A stretch of DNA of 64,000 bases from contig NZ_WXEX01000007.1 in NCBI RefSeq assembly GCF_009877435.1, positions 62,001 to 126,000 of the forward strand. Direction: 5' to 3'. This DNA comes from Heliomicrobium gestii (GTDB lineage Bacteria > Bacillota > Desulfitobacteriia > Heliobacteriales > Heliobacteriaceae). The position numbers and the translations under genes were made by a program. The stretch's first letter is position 1. Each line of letters begins with the position of its first letter. The notes beneath the pieces are model-generated. The model made no database searches. It worked only from the letters and a program-made list of their open reading frames with translations, and was not told the DNA's origin. Positions 8,877 through 18,300 of this stretch are shown here, one piece after another.

Positions 8877-9977
8877 CTATTCCGCTTCCGTCATTTCATG
8901 GATCACAGCGAGCGCCAGAGAGAGAGGGATATCGGCGCGCACGAGTGATTGCCCGATCGCCGCCGGCACGATGAAGGTCACCTGATCGTCTTGGTTCTTC
9001 TTGTCCATGGCCAGGGCCTTTCGCCATTCCTCGGCGGAAAAGGCGGGAAACCGGACGGGCAGATCGGCGGCCTGGACGAGGCGGCGCACTCGATCGGTCA
9101 CCGTCTCCGGCAGGCCTAAAACCGTCTGGGCCAAGCGGCAGGCGGCGATCAACCCGACAGCGACCGCCTCGCCGTGGCGGTAGGTCTGATAATGGGTGAG
9201 CGTCTCCAGGGCATGGCCGAAGGTGTGGCCGAGGTTTAATATGGCCCGTATCCCCGCCTCCCGTTCGTCCTGTTCGACGACGCCGGCTTTCGCCCGGCAA
9301 CAGGCGGCGACGACGCGCCGGAGCGCCGCCGCGTCAAGGCGCAGCACATCGGCGCCAGCCGTTTCGAGGAAGGCAAACAAGTCCGGGTCTCCCAAGAGGG
9401 CCGTCTTGATCACCTCGCCATAGCCGGCGCGCACCTCTCGGACGGGAAGCGTCGAGAGGGTGTCCGTATCGATAATCACCCGCTTGGGTTGATAAAAAGC
9501 GCCGATCAGGTTTTTGCCGTCCCGGTGGTTGACACCCACCTTGCCGCCCACACTCGAATCGACCTGGGAGAGCAGCGTCGTCGGTACCTGAACAAAGTCG
9601 ATGCCTCGCATATAGGTGGCCGCCAGAAATCCGGCCACATCGCCCACGATGCCGCCGCCGAGGGCGATGATGGCGGATGTGCGATTCAACCGCGCTGCCA
9701 CGCAGGCGTCATACAAGGACGCTACGGTTTCGATGCGCTTGTGCGTCTCCCCGTCAGGGATCTCCGTTATGGCGACAGAAAAGCCGGCCTCTTCCAGGGA
9801 CCGGCGCAAGGGAGCACCCCAATGATGATTGACGATCCCATTTGTGACGATCAGGACTTTTTTTCCCCGCAGGACTCCTGTCAGCCCTTGGCCGGCTTGC
9901 GTGAGCAAACCGGAACCGATGTCGATGGGATAGGCGCGATCGCCGAGGCCCACCTCCACTTGGGTGATCCTTTCCAT
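8877..9977 (-). CDS. aroB: 3-dehydroquinate synthase
   Basis: The enzyme has 366 residues and converts DAHP to 3-dehydroquinate, the second step of the shikimate pathway, using NAD and a metal. The NAD-binding region shows ALGGGIVGDVAGFLAATY and the family segments VPTTLLSQVDSSVGGKVGVN and LNLGHTFGHALE carry the metal ligands. I place the start at the ATG 9977 (MERITQVEVG), not at an earlier in-frame codon. It overlaps the aroK stop by one base (TGATG) and has the strong site GGGAGGAGGAG upstream. It is translationally coupled in the series aroC-aroK-aroB. Confidence 0.96.
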   Translation of the reverse strand: MERITQVEVGLGDRAYPIDIGSGLLTQAGQGLTGVLRGKKVLIVTNGIVNHHWGAPLRRSLEEAGFSVAITEIPDGETHKRIETVASLYDACVAARLNRTSAIIALGGGIVGDVAGFLAATYMRGIDFVQVPTTLLSQVDSSVGGKVGVNHRDGKNLIGAFYQPKRVIIDTDTLSTLPVREVRAGYGEVIKTALLGDPDLFAFLETAGADVLRLDAAALRRVVAACCRAKAGVVEQDEREAGIRAILNLGHTFGHALETLTHYQTYRHGEAVAVGLIAACRLAQTVLGLPETVTDRVRRLVQAADLPVRFPAFSAEEWRKALAMDKKNQDDQVTFIVPAAIGQSLVRADIPLSLALAVIHEMTEAE

Positions 9978-10582
9978 CAGAGCGCTCCTCCTCCCTCGCC
10001 GCTTTCTTCTCCCACTGTCCAATCCTCTCCCCGCTCATTCGCCCGCTCGCGCAGGTACGCGAGGATCGCCTCGACAATCTCCGGCACAGACCGTTCCGAG
10101 GTGTCTACGGTCACATCGGCGCAACTGTAATAGGGGGTTCGCCTGGCCATCATCTCCCCAATGTCTTCGACGGTGATGTCCCTTTTGATCAGGGGCCGGT
10201 GGCTGCGGCGGACCACCCTCGACCAGATCACCTCCGGCGTCGCCTCCAAACCGATGAGCACACCGCTGGAACGCAAGGCCGCCACATTTTCCGGCTTAAG
10301 CACGATCCCGCCGCCTGTTGCTACGACGACCCTTTCCATGGCGGCCATTCGCCTCGCCGTCAGCGTCTCCTCTGAGCGAAAGCGCACCTCACCGTATTGG
10401 TCGAAGATCTGGGCGATGGTCATCCCTGTCACCTGTTCCACTTCCACATCGGTGTCCACGTACCGGTAGCCCAAGCGGGCGGCCAGTCGGCGACCCACCG
10501 TGGATTTGCCCGTACCCATGAAGCCGATGAGCACGATGTTTTGTTTCTGCTGTCTCTCCATCTTTCGACACCCCATCTCCAC
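9977..10582 (-). CDS. aroK: Shikimate kinase
   Basis: The enzyme has about 200 residues and phosphorylates shikimate at the 3-hydroxyl. Walker A is GFMGTGKSTVGR, the shikimate-binding DTD follows (YVDTDVEVE), and the ATGGGIVL loop and LID arginines are visible. The longest frame starts with GTG at 10582. The ATG at 10561 (MERQQKQN), placed just before the first beta strand, is an equally good choice, since both ribosome sites are modest (GGTGGAG or GGGGTG). It lies 3 bp downstream of the aroC stop. The C-terminus is acidic and Gly-rich, outside the conserved fold. Confidence 0.94.
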   Translation of the reverse strand: MEMGCRKMERQQKQNIVLIGFMGTGKSTVGRRLAARLGYRYVDTDVEVEQVTGMTIAQIFDQYGEVRFRSEETLTARRMAAMERVVVATGGGIVLKPENVAALRSSGVLIGLEATPEVIWSRVVRRSHRPLIKRDITVEDIGEMMARRTPYYSCADVTVDTSERSVPEIVEAILAYLRERANERGEDWTVGEESGEGGGAL

Positions 10583-10585
10583 CGG

Positions 10586-11767
10586 TCAGAACCGCAGCGC
10601 CTGTTCGCGCATCTCATCGACACGCCGGCGCACCTGCTCGATCGTGTCACCGCCAGTCGTCTCCAGCAGGCTGTCGGCGATGACATGAGCCAGGATGGCT
10701 TCGGCCACGACAGCCGCCGCCGGAACGGCGCAGGCGTCAGAGCGCTCCACCGACGCCGCCACAGGCTGGCGGCTGTCGATATCGACGGTCATCAAGGGCT
10801 TGTATAAGGTGGGAATCGGTTTCATGGCGATGCGCACAATGACAGGAGCGCCATTGCTGATCCCGCCCTCGATCCCGCCGGCGCGGTTGGTCGCCCGCCC
10901 ATAGCCGGTTTTATCGTCATGGTGAATCTCGTCATGGACCCGCGATCCGGGGCGCAACGCCGCAGCAAAACCGAGGCCAATCTCGACGCCTTTGATGGCC
11001 TGCAGGCTCATCATGGCGCCGGCGATGCGGGCGTCGAGGCGCCGATCCCCCTGAACATGACTGCCGACGCCGACAGGCATGCCCAGGACAGCCAGTTCTA
11101 TGACACCGCCCAGGCTGTCGCCGGCCCCTTTGGCCGCATCGATGGCGGCGATCATCGCCTGTTCCAAGGCGGCGTCGATGCAGCGAACGCTGGATCGCTC
11201 GGCCCGGACGGCTGCATCGGCCCATTCCCTTTCGGTCCGGTCGACCGGTTCGCCGGTCGCCGCCGCGCCGCCGATGGCCGTCACATGGGAACAGATCCGG
11301 ATTCCCAACTCATCCAAAAACCGGCGGGCGACGGCGCCGGCGGCGACACGCGCCGCCGTCTCGCGGGCGCTGGAGCGCTCCAGGATATTGCGGATATCCC
11401 GTTGATCATATTTGATGGCGCCGGCCAAGTCGGCATGACCGGGACGGGGCTGGGTCACCCGTCGTTGCGCCACATCCGCCTCTTCCCCGGCGGCCATGAT
11501 GGCCGACCAGTTCTTCCAATCGCGGTTCTCGATCTGCAAGCAGATGGGGCTTCCCAAGGTTCGTCCGCCCCGGATCCCCGAAAGGATGGCCGCGCGGTCT
11601 TTTTCAATGACCATGCGGCCTCCTCGGCCGTGTCCCATCTGCCGCCGGGCCAAATGCGCGTCAATATCCTCGGCCTTGAGGGGAAGACCGGCCACCATGC
11701 CCTCGACAATCACCGTCAACGCCGGCCCATGGGATTCGCCAGCCGTCAAATAACGCAACGCCGCCAT
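10586..11767 (-). CDS. aroC: Chorismate synthase
   Basis: This FMN-dependent enzyme of 393 residues catalyses the last step to chorismate. It begins MAALRYLTAGESHGPAL, the family start signature with the active-site His. The other hallmarks are GRGGRMVIEKD, SARETAARVAAGAVAR and the Asp/Arg-rich C-terminal motif GIEGGISNG. The length fits the longer bacterial form. It is the first gene of the tight aroC-aroK-aroB-pilB series, separated from aroE by 122 bp, in which I see no clear terminator. Confidence 0.96.
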   Translation of the reverse strand: MAALRYLTAGESHGPALTVIVEGMVAGLPLKAEDIDAHLARRQMGHGRGGRMVIEKDRAAILSGIRGGRTLGSPICLQIENRDWKNWSAIMAAGEEADVAQRRVTQPRPGHADLAGAIKYDQRDIRNILERSSARETAARVAAGAVARRFLDELGIRICSHVTAIGGAAATGEPVDRTEREWADAAVRAERSSVRCIDAALEQAMIAAIDAAKGAGDSLGGVIELAVLGMPVGVGSHVQGDRRLDARIAGAMMSLQAIKGVEIGLGFAAALRPGSRVHDEIHHDDKTGYGRATNRAGGIEGGISNGAPVIVRIAMKPIPTLYKPLMTVDIDSRQPVAASVERSDACAVPAAAVVAEAILAHVIADSLLETTGGDTIEQVRRRVDEMREQALRF

Positions 11768-11889
11768 ATGTCAAAAATCCCTTCTTTAATTCGAATCTGC
11801 CAATGGATACTACCCGAATGCGTGAAGATTCCACATTTCTCGTATCTTTTCCTGCTCTCTTCGGGCCAGACTAGGAGGAGCCTGATTCC

Positions 11890-12783
11890 TTAATTTCCTC
11901 GAACAGCCAACAAGGCGTCAGCCATCACCGGCGTTGGCGCTTCCAGGCCAGTCCAAAGGCGGAAGGCGGCGGCTCCCTGGTGAAGCAGCATGGGCAGACC
12001 GTTTTGGCAGCGGCAGCCCAGAGAACGGGCTACGGCCAGCAGTTCCGTTTCTGGCGGGTTGTACACGAGATCACAGACAAAAGGGCCAGGGGCGAGCCAT
12101 TGTTGCGGCGGGATCGGGTAGGCGATGTGGCTCTCTTCCTTCACCATCCCCGATGAGGTGGCGTTGACGATCAGATCGGCCTTCTTGGCGCTATCGCGCA
12201 GGAAGTCCGGCTCCCACTCGCCGGAGCGCAGTGTCACCCCATCGGCGCCCCACTGGCGGAGGGATTGCAACAAGGCTTCCGCCTTGTCCCGCCTTCGATT
12301 GACAACCGTGAGGGAGCGAACACCGCCGTCAAGCAAGGCAAAGGCGACAGCCCGGGCCGCGCCGCCGGCGCCCAACAGCATAACCGATGCGCCGGCGACA
12401 GAAAAATTGTCCTGCTGCAACCCGCGCAAAAAACCGGTTCCGTCCGTATTGTACCCCTTCGTTTTTCCATCTTCGGAGATGACGATGGTATTGACGGCGC
12501 CCAATCGTTGCGCCGATGGATCGACCGCATCGAGCCATCGAATCGCCTGCTCTTTATGGGGAACCGTCACATTGGCCCCCCGGAATCCCAGCGCCGCCAA
12601 TCCTGCGATCCCTGCGCCAAGGTCTTCCGGCTTGACCCCAAGGGCGGCGTACCGCCAGTTCAGTCCCAGCCGTTCAAAGGCGGCATTGTGCATCGCCGGT
12701 GAAAAGGAATGCTTCACCGGATAGCCCAGCAGCGCAACCCACTGTGTATGACCGTCAATGGCGCCAACGTTCGGGCGATTCAT
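11890..12783 (-). CDS. aroE: Shikimate dehydrogenase
   Basis: The enzyme has 297 residues and reduces 3-dehydroshikimate with NADPH. The shikimate-binding N-terminus shows LLGYPVKHSFSPAMHNAAF and NVTVPHKE with the catalytic Lys. The NADP domain has GAGGAARAVAFAL and a VNRRRDKAE motif that favours NADPH. NATSSGM and the C-terminal QGAAAFRLWTG are also family signatures. The ATG at 12783 has AGGAGG upstream. Together with aroC, aroK and aroB this gives four of the seven common shikimate-pathway steps in one place. Confidence 0.96.
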   Translation of the reverse strand: MNRPNVGAIDGHTQWVALLGYPVKHSFSPAMHNAAFERLGLNWRYAALGVKPEDLGAGIAGLAALGFRGANVTVPHKEQAIRWLDAVDPSAQRLGAVNTIVISEDGKTKGYNTDGTGFLRGLQQDNFSVAGASVMLLGAGGAARAVAFALLDGGVRSLTVVNRRRDKAEALLQSLRQWGADGVTLRSGEWEPDFLRDSAKKADLIVNATSSGMVKEESHIAYPIPPQQWLAPGPFVCDLVYNPPETELLAVARSLGCRCQNGLPMLLHQGAAAFRLWTGLEAPTPVMADALLAVRGN

Positions 12784-12983
12784 TCGTCATTCCTCCTATC
12801 TCCCAGTATCGCTGTCATGTCGCCAGCGCATCGTAAAGCGGCACAGACTGCCGTGTCAGCGCAAGCCTGCGCTCAGGGTCGTCGATCTTCGCCGGTCACT
12901 CCAGCGAGAGTAGGGGCATGAGCCCCACCGGAAATGGTTATCGTAGACATGAGACTTCAATGATAGAAAGGAGGCGCTTCTCC

Positions 12984-13124
12984 ATGGATAAACGGATGCC
13001 CTTCGCCAACCTGAGCGAAGACCAGTTGCAAGCGCTGTACAAGGCCGAACAGCAGATCAACGCCCAGTTGGCTGGCAATGACGAGATCATCGTTCTCGCC
13101 TATAAAAACGAAAAGCCCCGGTAA
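12984..13124 (+). CDS. Small acidic conserved-type protein, unknown function
   Basis: This is a 46-residue frame with a strong ribosome site (GAAAGGAGG, 9 bp before the ATG). It starts MDKRMPFANLSEDQLQAL and contains an amphipathic helix (SEDQLQALYKAEQQINAQL) followed by a short beta-like segment EIIVLAY. It is the only plus-strand gene between yqeG and aroE and is followed directly by a hairpin terminator, so it looks like a real single-gene unit. The pattern resembles small helix-turn-strand proteins seen in other Clostridia, but I do not recognise a named family. Confidence 0.65.
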   Translation: MDKRMPFANLSEDQLQALYKAEQQINAQLAGNDEIIVLAYKNEKPR

Positions 13125-13132
13125 AGACAAGA

Positions 13133-13170
13133 AGGGTCGACCGTTACGGTTGACCCTCCTTTGTTTTTAA
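13133..13170 (+). terminator. Intrinsic terminator between the small ORF and yqeG
   Basis: The hairpin AGGGTCGACC-gttac-GGTTGACCCT, a 10-bp stem with one G-T pair, is followed by CCTTTGTTTTT. It closes the small plus-strand gene and could also serve the convergent yqeG. Confidence 0.8.
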
Positions 13171-13186
13171 CGAAAAAACGCTGGCG

Positions 13187-13681
13187 CTATCGGTGGGGCT
13201 GGCGCTCCCGGAGGACGAGGCGCTCCAGTCGGCGGACGAGACGGGTGCCAAGAAACTCCCGGCGGCTGATCGGATTGACCAGAATGGTGTGCAGGCCTGA
13301 CCGGTTGCCGCCGAGGACGTCGGTGAACACCTGATCACCGATGACGACCGTATGTTCCGCAGTGATCCCCAATAGGCTCATGGCCCGCAGAAATCCGCGC
13401 CGCCGGGGCTTGCGCGCATTGGAGATGTAGGGCGCGCCACAGGCTTCAGCAAAGGCCTGGACACGTTTTTCCTTATTGTTGGACAAGATGCAAATCTTGA
13501 TTCCGTGCCGCCGCAGCTCTTCGAGCCAACGGGCGATCTCTGGGCAGAGGTGGTTCTGATTCCACTCGGTCAGGGTGTTATCGAGATCGATGATCACACC
13601 CTGGACACCTTGAGCGGCCAGTTCCGCCACATTCACCTGAGGAACGGCATCGACCCGCCGGGCCGGTTTGAGTATCTTCAC
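13187..13681 (-). CDS. yqeG: YqeG-type HAD-family phosphatase (subclass IIIA)
   Basis: The protein has 164 residues with HAD motif I (DLDNTLT, near residue 33), motif II (ILSNNKE) and motifs III/IV (KPRRRGF and VIGDQVFTDVLGGN). This matches YqeG, a conserved Firmicute phosphatase whose gene often lies near aroE and the ribosome-assembly GTPase yqeH. The substrate is not known to me. It sits about 70 bp downstream of pyrE on the same strand and ends at the shared terminator. Confidence 0.9.
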   Translation of the reverse strand: MKILKPARRVDAVPQVNVAELAAQGVQGVIIDLDNTLTEWNQNHLCPEIARWLEELRRHGIKICILSNNKEKRVQAFAEACGAPYISNARKPRRRGFLRAMSLLGITAEHTVVIGDQVFTDVLGGNRSGLHTILVNPISRREFLGTRLVRRLERLVLRERQPHR

Positions 13682-13751
13682 GGTCTTTCCCCTTCCCGGA
13701 TTTCGCTGCTGTCCCCGCTTATCACGAGAGCCCTTCGGGCCGCAAAACCCT

Positions 13752-14366
13752 TCAGGTCCGGCTGCCCGGTTTTACCGCCGGTGTGCCCTCCTTGCACAGA
13801 GGGCACTCCTCCGGCGGCCAGGAGACAACCTCCATCGACAGGGCGGCGCGGAAGGGGACGCCAAAGTCGACCTGACCGTTGGAGCGGTCGACCAAGGACG
13901 CCACCGCCAACACCCGGCCGCCAGCCGCCGTGGCCACATCGATGACCTCACGCACCGACCCCCCTGTCGTCACTACGTCTTCACAGACGACGACCGTCTC
14001 GCCGGGGCGAACGGCGAAATTGCGCCGCAATGTCATGGTTCCGTTTTCACGCTCCGTAAAGATAGAACGAACGCCCAGGGCGCGTCCGACCTCATAAGCG
14101 ACGAGGATCCCGCCCATGGCCGGTCCGATCACCACATCGGGAACACCGACGGTTTGTCGCAGTTGGGCGGCCAGGTGGCGGGCCAGGCGTTCTGTATGGT
14201 CCGGGTGCTGCAGAACCTGGGCGCATTGGACATACCGGTTGCTGTGCCGGCCCGACGTCAGGCGGAAATGCCCCTCCAGCAGCGCCTCACTCTGGCGAAA
14301 AATCTGGAGAACCTCTTCATGGCTCAACAAGCCCTTGTCATCGTTCATTTGCCTTTGCTCCATCAT
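13752..14366 (-). CDS. pyrE: Orotate phosphoribosyltransferase
   Basis: The enzyme has 204 residues and joins orotate to PRPP to form OMP. The PRPP-binding motif VVVCEDVVTTGGSVREV is clear (near residue 130), and the flexible catalytic loop (FTERENGTMTLRR) precedes it. The C-terminus carries a CPLCKEG segment found in some Clostridia/Thermus-type enzymes. The start ATG at 14366 has AAAGGAG upstream. It lies 86 bp downstream of pyrF, so the last two steps of UMP synthesis are encoded together. Confidence 0.95.
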   Translation of the reverse strand: MMEQRQMNDDKGLLSHEEVLQIFRQSEALLEGHFRLTSGRHSNRYVQCAQVLQHPDHTERLARHLAAQLRQTVGVPDVVIGPAMGGILVAYEVGRALGVRSIFTERENGTMTLRRNFAVRPGETVVVCEDVVTTGGSVREVIDVATAAGGRVLAVASLVDRSNGQVDFGVPFRAALSMEVVSWPPEECPLCKEGTPAVKPGSRT

Positions 14367-14452
14367 CCATCATACTCCTTTATTTCATGGGCCGGCTTTC
14401 GCCGGTTCAAAAAAATCTGGCTGTTTCCGCGCCCACTGTCTTACGGTACCTT

Positions 14453-15199
14453 TCATTTTACCCGGCGGGCCAAACCCTCGGCCATTTCCTCTGCGACGCG
14501 GCGGGCCGCTTCAGCCCGGTCCGGCGCAGCCGTGATCGGTCGCCCCACGACAAGATAGGAGGCTCCGGCTTCCATCGCCTCGGCCGGCGTCATCACCCGC
14601 GCCTGATCGTTGGTGGCGGCCCAGGTTGGACGCACGCCCGGCGTGACGATGACAAAATCGTCGCCGCAAGCCGCTCGAATCGGCTCGATTTCCCGGGGTG
14701 AAGCGACGACACCGGGCACCCCTGCCGCTTGGGCGAGGCGGGCAAAGCGCACCACGTTCTCTTCCACCGTTCCCCCATAGCCCACCTCATCGTTGAGAAC
14801 ACCTTGGGACAGGGACGTCAAGACAGTGATGGCCAATACCAGCGGGACTCCCGCTGTCCCAGACCCTTGGGCTTTTTGCGCTTCTTGCGCTCCCTGGACA
14901 GCTCGCCGCAGCATTTCCTGTCCGCCGGCGGCATGGACCGTAAACATCTTCACGCCGCGCCGGCTGACCACCGACGCCGCCTTGCCGACGGTGTTCGGGA
15001 TGTCGTGAAACTTCAGATCCAAAAAAACGGGGTAGCCCAGGGCCATGATCTCTTCGGTGACAGAAAACCCGGCGCTGTTGTGCAACTGCATGCCGACTTT
15101 GAAGAGGCCGCAGTGGGCGCCCACATCACGAACGATGGCCATGGCCTCGTCACGGCTATCCACATCTAATGCTACGATCAGCCGATCTTTTGCTTTCAC
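14453..15199 (-). CDS. pyrF: Orotidine 5'-phosphate decarboxylase
   Basis: The enzyme has 248 residues and decarboxylates OMP to UMP. The active-site signature FLDLKFHDIPNTV contains the Asp-Lys-Asp catalytic array, IVALDVD opens the barrel, and the C-terminal VTPGVRP and YLVVGRPIT bind phosphate. Translation starts at GTG 15199 behind GGGGAGCGG. An upstream spacer of about 110 bp contains the terminator of the next gene, so pyrF probably starts its own transcript. Confidence 0.96.
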   Translation of the reverse strand: MKAKDRLIVALDVDSRDEAMAIVRDVGAHCGLFKVGMQLHNSAGFSVTEEIMALGYPVFLDLKFHDIPNTVGKAASVVSRRGVKMFTVHAAGGQEMLRRAVQGAQEAQKAQGSGTAGVPLVLAITVLTSLSQGVLNDEVGYGGTVEENVVRFARLAQAAGVPGVVASPREIEPIRAACGDDFVIVTPGVRPTWAATNDQARVMTPAEAMEAGASYLVVGRPITAAPDRAEAARRVAEEMAEGLARRVK

Positions 15200-15310
15200 A
15201 TTCCGCTCCCCTTTTCCCCTTGCCTCAGCGATTCTTTTTTCCTAGCATCCTATTGTTCCCCCTTTTTTCGCCTTTGGCAAGGTTTTTTCCTTTTTTGCAT
15301 CTTTTGCCGC

Positions 15311-15339
15311 AAAAAAAGACCCCCGCATCATCGGGGGCC
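15311..15339 (-). terminator. Intrinsic terminator of the Big_2-repeat protein gene
   Basis: On the minus strand GCCCCCGATGATGCGGGGGT forms a compact hairpin and is followed by CTTTTTTT. It lies 20 bp after the stop of the large secreted protein and separates it from pyrF. Confidence 0.85.
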
Positions 15340-15359
15340 TGTCGTCATCCATTGTTCTA

Positions 15360-18300
15360 TCAGTTGTTCCACTGGTTGATATCGATGGAAGATCGTGATT
15401 CGATATTGCCGGGATTGGCCAGCGCGGGGGGAAGCAAGACACCGACCGTATAGGTCCTTGTCGTCGTTCCATCCTGCGCAGTGACGACGATCTTCAGCCA
15501 GTTGACGCCTCCCGTCAATGCGGTGAGGGCAAAGGGATTTTCTCCCCGTCCATCCTTCGGCACCGGCAGACCGTTGACGGTGATCGTCGCATCCGGGTCA
15601 GACGCCTGCAGGATGATAGGAAGGTTGTAGTTTTTGGTCGAGGAATTCAACAAAGGCGACCAGTCAGTCACATCGATCATGTAGTTGTCTCCTTGACTGT
15701 CTGCGACCGGCTTAAGGGCCGGTTTCAGTTCGCCGCAATAGACGGTGGAACCGTCACGATTCCAACCCGGAATCAGCTTGCTGAGGTCGGCGTTCTGCTT
15801 TAATTGGACCGTTACATTGGCGCTGGCGGACTTCTCACCGTAGGTTGCCACGATGGACGTGACGCCGCCGCCGACGCCGGCAATCTTACCTTCTCCTTTG
15901 TTGATAACGGCGACTTCTTCGTTGTCTGACCGGTATGTCACCGCCGCGTCGCTTGTGATGTCGATAACCGTATCGTCCGTCAATTCCGCTTTCAACTGAA
16001 AGAGCCGGGTGTCGTTCTTGTACAGTTCATACTCTTTTTTATCCCAATAGATCTGCCGCAACGTCGCTTCCACGACGCTAACGGTCGCTGCTTTTTTGGG
16101 CAAGCCGCTGACAGTGGCCCGGATCTCCGTTTGTCCGGCCCGTTTCCCGGTGATCACGCCTGGGTTCACCGACGCCACAGCATCGTTCGCGGATTCATAG
16201 GCGGCCTCGCTGGTGACGTCAGCCGTACTGCCGTCCGAGTAGGTGGCGATGATGCGGAAGGGTTGCTGCTTCGAGACAAAGACCGTGTAAGGGGCTCCCT
16301 CCCAACTGATGTCCTTGATCACCGGCGCGCCCACACGGACCGTCGCCGCCTGGCTGACGCCGCCGAAGGTGGCCGTCAGCACCGTCTGGCCTTGGCTGTG
16401 CCCGCTGATCATGCCGCCGGAGGCGGTGGCGATTTCGGGAGCGGCCGCGGTGATGGTGATGTTGGGGTCTGTCGTTACATCGAGGGAGGCGCCATCGGTA
16501 TAGAGGGCGCGGATCGTGAAGGGTTGTTGATCCCCTTTCGCGACGGCGTAGCTCGGTTGGTCCCAAGTTAGCGCCTTAACCGCCGCAGCGGTGACGGAAA
16601 CGGTGCAGATGGTGCTTTTCCCGCCGTAGTTGGCCGTCACGTTGGTCGCGCCGACCCCCTTGGCGGTGATGACCGCTCCGCTGATTGCAGCGATGCTTGG
16701 GTCGTTGCTTTTATAGCTGATCGCCGGATCTTGGGTGACATCCCGGCTGGAGCCGTCGCTGTACTGCGCACTCACCGTCACATTCTGGGTGGCGCCCTTG
16801 GCCACGGTGTAGTTGTTGGAACCCCAAGTAATACCAGTGAGCACCGGAACGCCGACGGTTACGCTGGTCGTCGCGCTCTTGCCGCCATAGGTCGCTGTCA
16901 CGGTGACCGTGCCCATCTGGACGCCGGCCACCGACCCGCCCGCCACGGTGGCGATCGCGTTGTCACTGCTCTGATAGGACGTATTGCGGTCGCTGGACAC
17001 ATCGAGGCTGCTGTTGTCGGTGAAATAGGCGATCACTTTGACGTTGGCTTTCAACCCGGCCGCCACGCTGTAACTGCCTTGTTCAAAGGCGACGGAACTG
17101 ACCTGGGGCACAAAGGTGATGGAAGCGGCAGCGGTGTCGCTCACGTTGTTGGCGCCGTCTTTGAACTGCACATAGACCCACTTGAGACCGCCGCTTCCTG
17201 GCAAGGTATAGGGGCGCGTCGTAGCGTAGGCCTCCCACTGGGTCCAGTTGACGCCGTCATCGGAGAACCGCATCTGCTGCACGCCCGTGCCGCGCGGACC
17301 GGGATCGGTGGCCGACAAAGTCAGCGAGACGGCAGGGGAACCGGTCGACTCGGCCCCTCCGTTGATGGCAATCGTTCCGCTGGGCGCCGTCACATCGCCG
17401 CCATAATGAAGCGGAAAATGCAACTCCACCGTCTTCCCAGCGCGAACATCGATGTTTTGGGTCAAACTCTCATAACCGGGTTTGGACGCTGTGACAAAGG
17501 CCAAGCCCGCCGGCACATTGTTCAGGAGATAGTCGCCGTTGCGATCGCTCGTCGTCGACATCAGCCCCGGTATCTCCACGGTGGCCCCTTCCAGGTTGCC
17601 GCCGTTTTCCTTGTCCTTCACCTTCCCGCGGATCGCGCCGGTGCTGGCGGTCTTTTTCACGCCGATCAGGAGTTTGGCAAAATCGATGGCAAACCCGTCA
17701 GGGTAGCCTGTCTCATCATCATCAAACTTGAGCGTCAGCCTGCCGCTGAGCAACAACGGTTGGAATTCCTCCGGAATAGGAATGGTGACCAACTGCCCCC
17801 GGGGACCGCTCTGGGCGAGGGAGTTGATCGCCGGCTCCATAAAGTAGGCCCGCTGGTTGTTGATCCAGACTTTGTACTTGGTGCCGAAACGGGTCGCTTG
17901 AAAATCATCGAGATACAGTTGCAACAGCGCCCTGTCGATCCCCTGTTTGTAAATCACGTCTTTGTATTGGGAAAAATCGATGGTGATCGGCACAGCCGTC
18001 ATCGCCGTGGGGGTTCCTTGGCTGACAACCGTGTAGTTGTTGCCCGCCTTTTTAATTGTCGCCGTCATTCCGCTGTAGCCGTCATACCCTTTGTGCTCTT
18101 CCGCATCCAAATTGGGGCGAAGCACCGGTTTTGTCTTCGCCTTGGAACCGATCATGACCACATCGAAGCCTGTCGGTTCATCGGCAGGTTGGCTGCGCGG
18201 CGGAAAGGTATGGGCGTTCGCCGTCTTTTCGCCGCTAAACGGATCAAAGCCTTGATCCCAACCGGTGGCGAAGTTATCAATATCGCCCACACGGAACATA

